This document shows positions 44,469 through 52,069 of a stretch of DNA of 57,052 nucleotides, in pieces. Made by a program: the position numbers and the translations under genes. Under the pieces are notes generated by a model, which was not told where the DNA came from, searched no databases, and worked only from the letters and a program-made list of their open reading frames with translations. The DNA comes from Micromonospora sp. CB01531 (GTDB lineage: Bacteria > Actinomycetota > Actinomycetes > Mycobacteriales > Micromonosporaceae). The stretch covers positions 1 to 57,052 of the forward strand of contig NZ_LWLS01000092.1 of NCBI RefSeq assembly GCF_001905095.1, in the 5' to 3' direction. Position 1 is the stretch's first letter, and each line of letters opens with the position of its first letter.

Positions 44469-45635
44469 TCACAGCAGAGCGTTGACCGGCGCCACCGCGA
44501 CCAGGGAAACAAGTTCCTGCCAGCCGAGATCCCGCCACGCAGACCGCGACCGGGTCGATTCGATCGCCCGCAAGACAGCCATTGGCGCGGACGGCACAGC
44601 GGCCAGCTCGGTGACGTACTCACGAACCAGCGCCGGCAGTTGATAGCCAGCGGGCCCGTCCGGGAGAAGCAGGTGGGCGTCGACGAGGCTGTCCAACGCC
44701 CGCCGGATTCGTTGATTGCTGACCCCGAGCTGGGCGGCGGCCCGGTCCACCAGCCCTGACGCATCCGGGTGAACGCCAAGCAGTTCCAGAGGCTGCCCGG
44801 TCATCTCGTCCTCGCCACGGACAGCGGCGACGGTGCTGGCCAGGCTGGCCCGCACCGACAGATCCCCGTCATCGAGCAGATCAAGCCGGTGGCGGTCGTC
44901 GCCCAGTTCGGCGACCAGAGCGGCCACCGACATGGCGGGCCAGCCCGCCAGACGGGCGCCGGCGATCCGCAATGCCAGCACCGAGCCGGCGCACAGTCGG
45001 ACCAGCTCCGCCGTGGCCGCTTCATCGGCCGTCAACCCTGGGGCAGCACCCAGCGCCCGCAGTGCTACCCGCCGGATGCCATCCAGGTTGCGTAGGTTCC
45101 GCGAACCGATGGAGATCAGGGCGGGTCCTGGACCGGCGGGAATCAACGGTCGCACCTGGGCCGCCCTCGTGACGCCGTCAACAACAACCAGCAGCCGGCG
45201 CCCGGCGACCAGGGAACGGAACCAGCCAGCCCGCTCGTCGCCGTCCTCGGGCACGTCGGTGCGGGCGACGCCCAATGCGCGCAGCACCCGGGCCAGCACC
45301 TCACCCGGAGTCACCGCGGTGCGGTGGCCGAGGTCAACGAAGACCTGCCCGTCCGGAAAGTCGGAGGCTATCTGGTGGGCGGCGCGGACTGCCAGGGTGC
45401 TCTTGCCGCTGCCCGCCGGGCCGGTGACGATCACCGCAGCGGGTGCCGGACCGCGCAGGGCGGCGACGACATCGGCGGTCTCACCGCCACGGGCGGCGAA
45501 GGTGACCAGGCTTGCCGGAAGCTCCTGCGGCACGGCCCAGCCGAGCGCGGGCCGCGCCTGGACGGCCGGCATCGCCGGCACGACAACAGGTCCAGATGGT
45601 GCCGCATACGACAGCTCGGGCACCCGATCGAGCAT
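44469..45635 (-). CDS. Orphan NB-ARC (STAND) ATPase, SARP-like without DNA-binding domain
   Basis: 388 aa from the ATG at 45635; no strong ribosome site, so the start is uncertain. The whole protein is a STAND core: VIVTGPAGSGKSTLAVRAAH (Walker A), RRLLVVVDGVTRAAQVRPLI (Walker B), ALISIGSRNLRNLDGI (sensor), RLCAGSVLALRIAGARLAG (GLPL-type motif) and VSNQRIRRALDSLVDAHLLL (winged helix). It lacks the N-terminal winged helix and BTAD of SARPs and any C-terminal repeat. It may be a SARP that lost its DNA-binding half or a free-standing switch ATPase. It lies 209 bp upstream of the RHS gene on the same strand. Confidence 0.8.
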   Translation of the reverse strand: MLDRVPELSYAAPSGPVVVPAMPAVQARPALGWAVPQELPASLVTFAARGGETADVVAALRGPAPAAVIVTGPAGSGKSTLAVRAAHQIASDFPDGQVFVDLGHRTAVTPGEVLARVLRALGVARTDVPEDGDERAGWFRSLVAGRRLLVVVDGVTRAAQVRPLIPAGPGPALISIGSRNLRNLDGIRRVALRALGAAPGLTADEAATAELVRLCAGSVLALRIAGARLAGWPAMSVAALVAELGDDRHRLDLLDDGDLSVRASLASTVAAVRGEDEMTGQPLELLGVHPDASGLVDRAAAQLGVSNQRIRRALDSLVDAHLLLPDGPAGYQLPALVREYVTELAAVPSAPMAVLRAIESTRSRSAWRDLGWQELVSLVAVAPVNALL

Positions 45636-45819
45636 CGCTTGGTCGATAAGGTTCGGGCTTGACGGCGTTGCGCCAGGTGTTGGCGAGGAAGGCGAACTCG
45701 TTCATGATGCCGACGGGCCCAGGGCCGACAGCGCGGGCTCGCAATGCATCGCCGTGAACGGCGGACTCGCCGGCGGCGGGCGAGACCGATGCCGCAGTCA
45801 GGTTCCCGTTCAAACGGCA

Positions 45820-45843
45820 AAGCCCCGGCATCAGCCGAGGTCT
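45820..45843 (-). terminator. Probable hairpin after the HigA-like gene
   Basis: GCCCCGGC and GCCGAGGT (about 45822-45829 and 45834-45841) form a short stem with a 4-nt loop and one mismatch, with A-rich bases alongside, about 60 bp past the antitoxin stop. Weak. Confidence 0.4.
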
Positions 45844-45901
45844 CGCGACGTGCACGACAAACATGAGCGCAACGACAGAAGGCGCCCTCATGCCCCAAAC
45901 A

Positions 45902-46207
45902 TCAGCTGAGGGTTACACGTTCGCCATCGAACTCGGCAACGAACTCAGCCTTGCCACCAAGGGCAGCGATGTACCGGGCAACCGTGCCGACCTCAGCCTT
46001 CGGCAGTTCGCCACTCTCGATGGCGGCGACACGCGGTTGCGAAACGTTCATGCGGTCGGCAACCTGCTGCTGAGTCAGGCCGCGCTTCTCGCGCATCTCA
46101 CGCAGTCGCGCTGCGCGTACCTCGCCGCGCATGCGCTCCTTGTGCTGCTCAACCTTGGCCTCGTCGAGGTTCATGCGAGAGCGGACATCCCGCCAGCTAC
46201 GCGCCAT
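45902..46207 (-). CDS. XRE-family antitoxin (HigA-like)
   Basis: 101 aa from the ATG at 46207. A basic N-terminal helix (KVEQHKERMRGEVRAARLRE) leads into the HTH: MREKRGLTQQQVADRMNVSQ, PRVAAIESGELPKAEVGTVA, followed by the short strand pair GGKAEFVAEFDGERVTL typical of HigA antitoxins paired with phage Gp49-type toxins. The start overlaps the toxin stop (TGATG). It would neutralise the toxin and repress the shared promoter through the palindrome at 46598-46613. Confidence 0.9.
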   Translation of the reverse strand: MARSWRDVRSRMNLDEAKVEQHKERMRGEVRAARLREMREKRGLTQQQVADRMNVSQPRVAAIESGELPKAEVGTVARYIAALGGKAEFVAEFDGERVTLS

Positions 46208-46577
46208 CAGTGCTGTCCCTTCAGCTCTCGCAGATGGTCGGCGAACTTCTTGTCGGCTTCGAGAATGCTGGTTTCGTACCAGCCCTTCCAGTTGCCGCTT
46301 TTGTCACCCGCCACCAGCAGGATGGCTTCCCGCTGGGGGTCGAAGGCGAACAGGATGCGGATCTCGGTTCCCCTGCCGATCCTGGCCGCAACTCCTTCAT
46401 GTTCTTGTAGTTCGAGCCCTTGACTTGGTCGACGAACGGTCGACCAAGCGCCGGGCCCTCGGCGGCGAGCAGATCTATGGCCGCAGCGACCTGGTTGGCG
46501 GAGTCGGGGTCAGACTTGGCCAGGTTGAGCAGCCAGTCCTCGACGTCTTCGGTGAGGCTGACCTCCCACTCGCTCAC
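46206..46577 (-). pseudogene. HigB/RelE (phage Gp49-like) toxin gene with one frameshift
   Basis: From a GTG at 46577 the frame gives VSEWEVSLTEDVEDWLLNLA, KSDPDSANQVAAAIDLLAAE, GPALGRPFVDQVKGSNYKNM and KELRPGSA. Near 46370 one base is missing; the next frame continues TEIRILFAFDPQREAILLVA, GDKSGNWKGWYETSILEADK and KFADHLRELKGQH before the stop overlapping higA. The two halves together form a complete mRNA-interferase-type toxin of about 124 aa. As written the toxin is dead; a sequencing error or programmed shift cannot be excluded. Confidence 0.85.
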
Positions 46578-46583
46578 ACACCC

Positions 46584-46613
46584 ACTATAGCCCACGAATA
46601 ACGCCAGCGTTAT
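46584..46613 (-). promoter_or_regulatory. Probable autoregulated promoter of the HigBA-type operon
   Basis: Perfect palindrome ATAACGC-CA-GCGTTAT at 46598-46613 lies just upstream of a TATAGT -10-like hexamer (46584-46589, minus strand). The GTG start of the toxin is only about 6 nt beyond the hexamer, which implies a leaderless transcript. The palindrome overlaps where polymerase would contact the -35 region, as expected for antitoxin repression. The region from 46614 to 46938 shows no gene. Confidence 0.65.
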
Positions 46614-46938
46614 AGGGACGTGGAGCACGAACGGAGGGCGAAAAGCGGAAGCCAGGGGCAAGGTACAGCGGGCGGCGCCTGCGGCCGGGGGTGCTCCAGG
46701 GGCGCTCCGATGTTCCGATGCCGGACGGACTCACGGCGCGACTCCTGGATTCGCGCCCCTGCCGGCCACTCATCGCCGTGCCACCCAACGTAGGCGCCGC
46801 GCGGACCAGCACCAACGCGGCTGGACGACGCGCCCGGAACCCGGACCGCGGTGAATGATTGCACTCTGTCCCCTTCTGGCTACTTCTGATCCGTAGACCA
46901 ATGCTTGCCTGCCCTCCCACCAACAGTTCGTTGGAGTG

Positions 46939-47997
46939 TCAGGCATCAAGTGGAGACACCGAATGTTCGGCGGGCTTGTGGATTGGGACGTTCTCGCGGA
47001 GCTTGGCCCGCCAGCGGCGAGGAACCAGAGCCGTGACGACGAGGAGCCCGGAGATGACTGCGAGAAGGAGCAGCAGTAGCCAGGGGAGGGCCCAGGCGTG
47101 CGTCGTGGCCTCGACGGTGGCGAGCGGCGCGATCGAGCCCGACGCGTCGGTGAGCAGTGGGACGAGGGTGACGGTCCCCGTCAGCTTCACCGCGGGAGCC
47201 ACTCCTGGTACCGGCACGGAGACCTTCCAGATGTCACCTGGGAGCAGCGGGGGCGAGTCCTCGATCTGCGCCGCGCGGACGTTCAGGCCCCCGAATGGGC
47301 CGGAGATGGACACTGCCTGCCGAGCGGTGACGATGGCGTTGCCCGTGTTGCGGATCGTGTACGTGACGGTGGCGTCACCCTTTCCGAACGGATTGGGCGT
47401 GCCCGAGTAGCGCACCTGCAGATCCTCCACTGACAGGCTCGGCTTGAGCGCTCCACCCACCCGCAGGCGGATCCGTATGCCCACCCGCCGGGCCACATTC
47501 GTCCCATCCGCTTTGCTGGCCTGCGTCAGCGAGGTGACGACGCCGCCCAGGTAGTCGCCGGGCGCGGCGTTGTCTGGAAGGGTGAGCTGGAAGGGCACCT
47601 CAACCGACTGGCCGGGCCCGACCGTCACGTCGGGGCGATCGGTGTGGACCCACGCACCGATCCCTGTCGACTTCGCGTCCGGGGTGACCAGGTCGAGCTG
47701 GCCCTCCTTGGTGGTGAACCCGTCGGCGGCGTACAGGGCCAGGTTGAGCGGCGTGGCACCGTGGTTGACGACGACGAGACCGTCCTTGAGCTGTCCGCCG
47801 GGGTTGAGGGTGTAGGTGTAGTTCTGCCGGCCGGACCCGAAGTTGTTGGAGGGCGTCCTGACCGCCCAGGAGACGTCGCCGTCCGCCGCGGCGGCGGGTC
47901 CGGTCCCCACCGTGAGGAGGCCGAACGCGGCGAGCAGCATCACGGCAGTGGCCTGGGCGAGGACTGCTGCGGTCGTACGGGGTTTGGGCAGGTGCAT
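46939..47997 (-). CDS. Secreted, membrane-anchored DUF916/WxL-associated-like protein
   Basis: 352 aa from the ATG at 47997. Signal peptide AQATAVMLLAAFGLLTVGTG to AAAADGD. Two beta-sandwich parts follow: VSWAVRTPSNNFGSGRQNYT, NPGGQLKDGLVVVNHGATPL, QSVEVPFQLTLPDNAAPGDY (DUF916-like), then LSVEDLQVRYSGTPNPFGKG and YTIRNTGNAIVTARQAVSIS. One membrane span near the end (ALPWLLLLLLAVISGLLVVT) and a basic tail anchor it. The family binds cell-wall components or partner surface proteins. It lies downstream of the phosphatase and HupE genes in the same direction. Confidence 0.82.
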   Translation of the reverse strand: MHLPKPRTTAAVLAQATAVMLLAAFGLLTVGTGPAAAADGDVSWAVRTPSNNFGSGRQNYTYTLNPGGQLKDGLVVVNHGATPLNLALYAADGFTTKEGQLDLVTPDAKSTGIGAWVHTDRPDVTVGPGQSVEVPFQLTLPDNAAPGDYLGGVVTSLTQASKADGTNVARRVGIRIRLRVGGALKPSLSVEDLQVRYSGTPNPFGKGDATVTYTIRNTGNAIVTARQAVSISGPFGGLNVRAAQIEDSPPLLPGDIWKVSVPVPGVAPAVKLTGTVTLVPLLTDASGSIAPLATVEATTHAWALPWLLLLLLAVISGLLVVTALVPRRWRAKLRENVPIHKPAEHSVSPLDA

Positions 47998-48094
47998 CTG
48001 ATGATCCTCGGACGGTCTGGGAGCGGCGGGATGGGACACGTGCGGTGGGGTGGGCACCCGACGGTGCCCACCCCACCGGGTGGAGCGGACCGGA

Positions 48095-49669
48095 TCAGCT
48101 CAGCGCGGTGAGCGTGGTCCCGGTGCCACCCGCGGTCGTCTGCTCAACCCACGCGGCCGGGGTCGTCTGGGCCATGTCGGCCCGCTTGTCCCAGCCCTTG
48201 CCGCGGTACGGGTGGATGACCACCTTGTCGGCGGTGGATCCGACCGGCTGAGCGGGGCTGGTGCCGTTGTTCGGGCCGCACCACTTCACCTTGCCCAGCT
48301 CCACGGCGGCGTTGGGCCCGTCGCAGGTGCTGCTGCGGATGTTCTCGACGACGAGCTTGTTGTCGCGCACCTGGACCTTCACGTAGGTGCGGACGTGCTC
48401 CTGGTTCTCCACCGAGTTGGCGTAGTGGCTGGCGGGGTTCAGCGGGTCGGGGCCGAAGTCTGAGCCCGGGACGGGAGCGGTGAGGTCGTAGTACTTCGAA
48501 CCTGACGCGGAGTTCGCCGTCACGTAGATGACGCCCCCCGGGCCCTGGGCCACCTGCTCGGCGCCGGGCTGCTCATCCGGGTGCGACTTCTGACCGTTCT
48601 TGAGCGCGTAGCTACGGGAGTAGCTGTGGTCGTGACCCTGCAGGACCAGGTCGACGCCGAGCTTGGAGAAGGCGGTCGGGAAGTCCTGACGGCGCTTCTT
48701 GTTGTCGCTGTCGTTCGCGTGGGCGGCCGGCGAGTAGATCGCGTGGTGGTAGACGAGCACCGTGTACTTGGCGTCGGCGCCGTGCGCCTTGATCACGTCG
48801 GTGATGTAGCCGATGTGCGCCTCGTCCGAGCCGTTGGCGTAGGCGTTGCTGTTGAGGTCGATGAACAGGACGCCCTTGTAGATGTACCAGTAGTCACCGC
48901 CGGACCGGGTCGTCGCGCTGCCGTTGTAGAACGGCGTGGAACGGTCGGTGTTCGGGGTCCAGAAGTGCTGCTCGTAGGCCTTGCCGCCGACGTCGTGGTT
49001 GCCGATGGTGGCGGCCCACGGGTACTGACGCAGCTCGTCGGGCGCGAGGAAGGCGTTCCACTGCGTCTCGGTGTTGGCGGTCTCGACCTGGTCACCACCG
49101 GAGACCAGCAGCTCGGCGTTCGGGTTGGCAGCGGCGGCGACCTTCAGCGTGTCCTGCCACCCCTCACCGTCCTTGGCCACGTTGCCGGACGAGCCGATTT
49201 GCGGGTCGCCGAAGAACAGGAAGTCGAAGTCGCCCTTGAAGGCCTGGGTCTTGAAGGAGTACGTCGGGGACCAGCCGCCCGCCGCGCCGACCCGGTAGGA
49301 GTACGTGGTGTTCTCCTGCAGGCTGTCGATCGTGGCGTGGCCGTTGTAGCCGCCGTTGACGCTGTTCGCGGCGACGCTGGCCGAGAAGGTGACGGCGTTC
49401 GCGGGGAACTCGCCGTTGACGAGCTGGGAAGCCGGCGCGACCTCGACCGTCTGCGGGGTGCCGGTCGAGGAGTACCACGACACGACGCGCTGCGATTCGC
49501 TGGCGCCTACGCCGAGGACGATGCCGGTGGGTGCCGCGACATCGGCCGCGTGGGCCGCCGTCGTCAGGCCGCTGCCGAGCACCGCGGCGACGCCGAGGAC
49601 CGCCGCGCTGGCGCCCCCGGCCATCCGGCGGCGCGCAACCCCGCGGCCTTGTGTCCAATCGAGCCTCAT
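48095..49669 (-). CDS. Secreted purple acid phosphatase-like metallophosphoesterase
   Basis: 524 aa, ATG 49669. An N-terminal Arg-rich export signal (GVARRRMAGGASAAVLGVAA, cut near AHAAD) may use Tat. A fibronectin-like PAP N-domain (~45-140) ends in NTTYSYRVGAAGGWSPTYSF. The metallophosphatase domain has the five blocks in order: FLFFGDPQIGS, LLVSGGDQVE, ATIGNHDVGG, LVYHHAIYS and LQGHDHSYSR, so all metal ligands are present. It hydrolyses phosphate esters outside the cell. A ~100-residue C-terminal tail carries one Cys pair. It lies between the HupE and DUF916-like genes. Confidence 0.93.
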   Translation of the reverse strand: MRLDWTQGRGVARRRMAGGASAAVLGVAAVLGSGLTTAAHAADVAAPTGIVLGVGASESQRVVSWYSSTGTPQTVEVAPASQLVNGEFPANAVTFSASVAANSVNGGYNGHATIDSLQENTTYSYRVGAAGGWSPTYSFKTQAFKGDFDFLFFGDPQIGSSGNVAKDGEGWQDTLKVAAAANPNAELLVSGGDQVETANTETQWNAFLAPDELRQYPWAATIGNHDVGGKAYEQHFWTPNTDRSTPFYNGSATTRSGGDYWYIYKGVLFIDLNSNAYANGSDEAHIGYITDVIKAHGADAKYTVLVYHHAIYSPAAHANDSDNKKRRQDFPTAFSKLGVDLVLQGHDHSYSRSYALKNGQKSHPDEQPGAEQVAQGPGGVIYVTANSASGSKYYDLTAPVPGSDFGPDPLNPASHYANSVENQEHVRTYVKVQVRDNKLVVENIRSSTCDGPNAAVELGKVKWCGPNNGTSPAQPVGSTADKVVIHPYRGKGWDKRADMAQTTPAAWVEQTTAGGTGTTLTALS

Positions 49670-49796
49670 CAGATTCCATCCGTTCTGATTCGAGGGAGTG
49701 TTGAAAAGCCTTTGGTCAAGCTCGCGGAAACCGGTGTCTACCAGGTGAACCTCGGGCAGGCGGACTGTTGCGCCCGGTGGAAGTTGTCCCGGGCAA

Positions 49797-51008
49797 TCAG
49801 ATTCCGACGACCCGCTGCACGAACCACACCAGGCCCATTACGGCCACCGCCGCAGCGATCGCCCCGGTCGTCCACACCCCTGCGGTCGGGGTGTGGCGGC
49901 GCAGTAGGGCGAGCAGCGGGAAGACGACCACGATGATCGTCAGCTGGACGACCTCGATGCCCACGTTGAAGACGAGCAGCGACCACAGCAGCGTCCACGA
50001 GAAGGCCTGGTCGATCCCGAGTGCCGCGGCGAAGCCGAGTCCGTGTACGAGGCCGAAACCGAACACCACCGCGAGCCGGGCCCAGCCCGCACGGTCCAGA
50101 CTGAGGTGGCTGTGACCGGCCGCCTCGAGATCCGTGGCGTGCGACCGGCGCCGCCAGATCCGCCACAGATGCCAACCGGCGACGGCCGCGATCGACAGGG
50201 CGATGACGGGCTCGACGAACGACGCGGGCAGCTGAACGAGGCCGAGGGCGGCCAGGATGAAGGTCACCGAGTGGGCCAGCGTAAAGGACGTCGCCGCCAG
50301 CACGATCTCACGCAGGCGGCGGGACCCCACGATGAGCGCCAGCAGGAACAGAATGTGGTCGAGCCCGGTGAGCAGGTGCTCGGCTCCGAGCCGGAAGAAC
50401 TCCCAGAACCGCTCGGACCAGGACTGTTGCGTGGAGAACGACCGATGCTTCGCGTCGAGGGCGGTGCTTCCCGACTTCAGGTCGAGGTCGTAGGTGACGA
50501 TCGTCTTGGTGTCGCGCACATAGCCCTCGGAGTCCGGGAACAGCCCGCTGCGGACCTCGTGCGCTCCCGCTGACTCCGGACACCGGTAGTCCAGAACCAG
50601 CAACGCGTACGGGACAGCCTCGCGTTTCTCGACGGTGAAGTCGCCGTCGCGGACCGGGGTGCACGCCGTGCCGTCGGTCGTGACGCCGAAACGCTCGGTC
50701 ACGTACGCGACCACCGTGTCGGCGTGGGCGTCGAGCGCGGCGGCCTGTTCCGCCGCATCGCCGTCCTCGAACGCCGTGGTGCCCGCCCGGAAGAGCTGAT
50801 CATCCTTCTCGTAGTCGGCGGCGGAGACGACGAGCAGGTCGTACTCCAGCCCGAGCTCGGCGCGGACGTGCCCGGTCTCGGGCGAGGTGAGGTTGACGTA
50901 CGCGGTCGAGCTGAAGCCGTGGGCAAGGGCGGGTGCGGCACTGAGCAGGACGCCGACGGCTAGGGCCGCAACGACGACACCAGCGCGCCATCGAGCGGCG
51001 TGGGGCAT
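49797..51008 (-). CDS. HupE/UreJ-like membrane protein with extracytoplasmic N-domain
   Basis: 403 aa, ATG 51008 (GAGGAGTC upstream). Signal peptide VVVAALAVGVLLSAAPALA, then an extracytoplasmic domain of ~190 residues (AYVNLTSPETGHVRAELGLE, YALLVLDYRCPES). The C-terminal half is the HupE/UreJ_2 membrane domain: FFRLGAEHLLTGLDHILFLL, SFTLAHSVTFILAALGLV, VVFGFGLVHGLGFAAALG, FNVGIEVVQLTIIVVVF, with the His/Asp/Glu residues thought to handle a metal or small solute. Nickel or cobalt transport is the classical guess; in actinobacteria this subtype is often next to phosphoesterases. First gene of the minus-strand cluster. Confidence 0.9.
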   Translation of the reverse strand: MPHAARWRAGVVVAALAVGVLLSAAPALAHGFSSTAYVNLTSPETGHVRAELGLEYDLLVVSAADYEKDDQLFRAGTTAFEDGDAAEQAAALDAHADTVVAYVTERFGVTTDGTACTPVRDGDFTVEKREAVPYALLVLDYRCPESAGAHEVRSGLFPDSEGYVRDTKTIVTYDLDLKSGSTALDAKHRSFSTQQSWSERFWEFFRLGAEHLLTGLDHILFLLALIVGSRRLREIVLAATSFTLAHSVTFILAALGLVQLPASFVEPVIALSIAAVAGWHLWRIWRRRSHATDLEAAGHSHLSLDRAGWARLAVVFGFGLVHGLGFAAALGIDQAFSWTLLWSLLVFNVGIEVVQLTIIVVVFPLLALLRRHTPTAGVWTTGAIAAAVAVMGLVWFVQRVVGI

Positions 51009-51181
51009 GTGACTCCTCTTCGGGTTGGCGACCGAAATCTGCTCGGCTCAGATGAACGAACGGCAGCCTGCGCGCAAACCAGCGACGAAACCCGCCCGAC
51101 CTAGCTGGCCTGCGCATTCGCAAACGGCCGACCATGGGGTAGGAAGTAGGGCGCACCTACGCCACCTCGAGGACGGTCTCC

Positions 51182-51856
51182 ATGCGCTCCCGCCTTCTGC
51201 CCGCCGGCACGCTGGCCGCGGCAGTAGCGACCGCCGTACTGATCACCGGATGCAGCTCCGGCGATGACTGGTCCCGGCCGCACCCGAAGCCCACCGCCGT
51301 CGGCACTCTCGGCCCGGGGTTCTTCGACCCGGCCGCACCGCCCGCCCCGGAGGCGACCATCACGCCGCGGCCCGGCTCCTGGGACGGGGTCCGTCCGTCG
51401 AAGGGCTACCGGGTGGTGCTGCTCACCGCAGGGGAAGACCCGCAGACCAGGACGCTGGTGAACGCCGTGACGCAGTGGGCCGAGGACGAGCAGGCCAGCC
51501 TCAAAACCATCACCGCCACTGAGCCCGATCAGTTCATTCCGCAGATCAGTAAAGCGATCGACCTGGCGCCCGATCTCATCATCAGCGCTGGCAACGACCT
51601 TGTCGACCCGATGGCCCTCGTCACACCCCACCACCTCGACCAGCAGTTCCTCGTGGTCGGCGCCGAACTGGCCGAACCCACCGCGAACGTCACGGCCGCC
51701 GACTGGACGGGTGCGTCGTTCCGCGGCGAGGGACTCGGCATGTCTTCAACGTATGACCCCGCCACCTTCACCCCCGAGCGCGCCGGCCGCGCTGTCCGGG
51801 CCGGCGTCGCGGCCGTACTCAACCGCCTGACCGGCATCGTCATCTGGCTGGACTAG
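51182..51856 (+). CDS. Lipoprotein resembling BMP-type substrate-binding proteins
   Basis: 224 aa, ATG 51182. Lipobox AVLITGCSSG (Cys at ~24). After a Pro-rich linker comes a Rossmann-like domain: YRVVLLTAGEDPQTRTLVNA, FIPQISKAIDLAPDLIISAG, QQFLVVGAELAEPTANVTA, like the first lobe of basic membrane protein/PBP1 nucleoside-binding lipoproteins but only half the size. The second lobe is absent, ending LNRLTGIVIWLD. It diverges from the HupE gene at 51008; the 173-bp gap is a likely two-way promoter region. A group II intron relic begins 25 bp after its stop. Confidence 0.78.
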   Translation: MRSRLLPAGTLAAAVATAVLITGCSSGDDWSRPHPKPTAVGTLGPGFFDPAAPPAPEATITPRPGSWDGVRPSKGYRVVLLTAGEDPQTRTLVNAVTQWAEDEQASLKTITATEPDQFIPQISKAIDLAPDLIISAGNDLVDPMALVTPHHLDQQFLVVGAELAEPTANVTAADWTGASFRGEGLGMSSTYDPATFTPERAGRAVRAGVAAVLNRLTGIVIWLD

Positions 51857-51880
51857 ACGCTAGGAGCTGCCAGCCCCTGG

Positions 51881-51953
51881 GTCGGGTCGCCCGGGGGAAT
51901 TGCACCCCCGGGCTCCCACAGAACCGTGCGTAACGGGCTCCCGTTACACGGCT
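51881..51953 (-). mobile_element. 3' end of a group II intron (domains V and VI)
   Basis: On the minus strand, 51953-51920 folds as domain V: AGCCGT, stem GTAACGG/CCGTTAC, a two-base GC bulge, then ACGGTTCT. It runs straight into a domain VI-like hairpin (arms GCCCGGGGG and CCCCCGGGC, loop TGCAATT) and an end CGACCCGAC near 51881. No reverse transcriptase, maturase or domain I-IV sequence precedes it. The catalytic triad AGC is present, while the domain V loop is not a standard GNRA. It is a relic of a retroelement insertion. Confidence 0.75.
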
Positions 51954-52069
51954 GTTGGCATCCTGATCAGCAGAAGCGCGGACAGGGTCGTCGTGGTCCG
52001 GCGGGTGCTCGTTCATCTGGATGCCGGCTCCGCGCCGCCGCAGGCCGTGTGCTGACACTCTCAAACCCA

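Noticed and set aside
45640..45890. Minus-strand peptide MNEFAFLANTWRNAVKPE as a possible gene
   Set aside because: Short and without a recognisable family; it may be debris but nothing supports a gene call.
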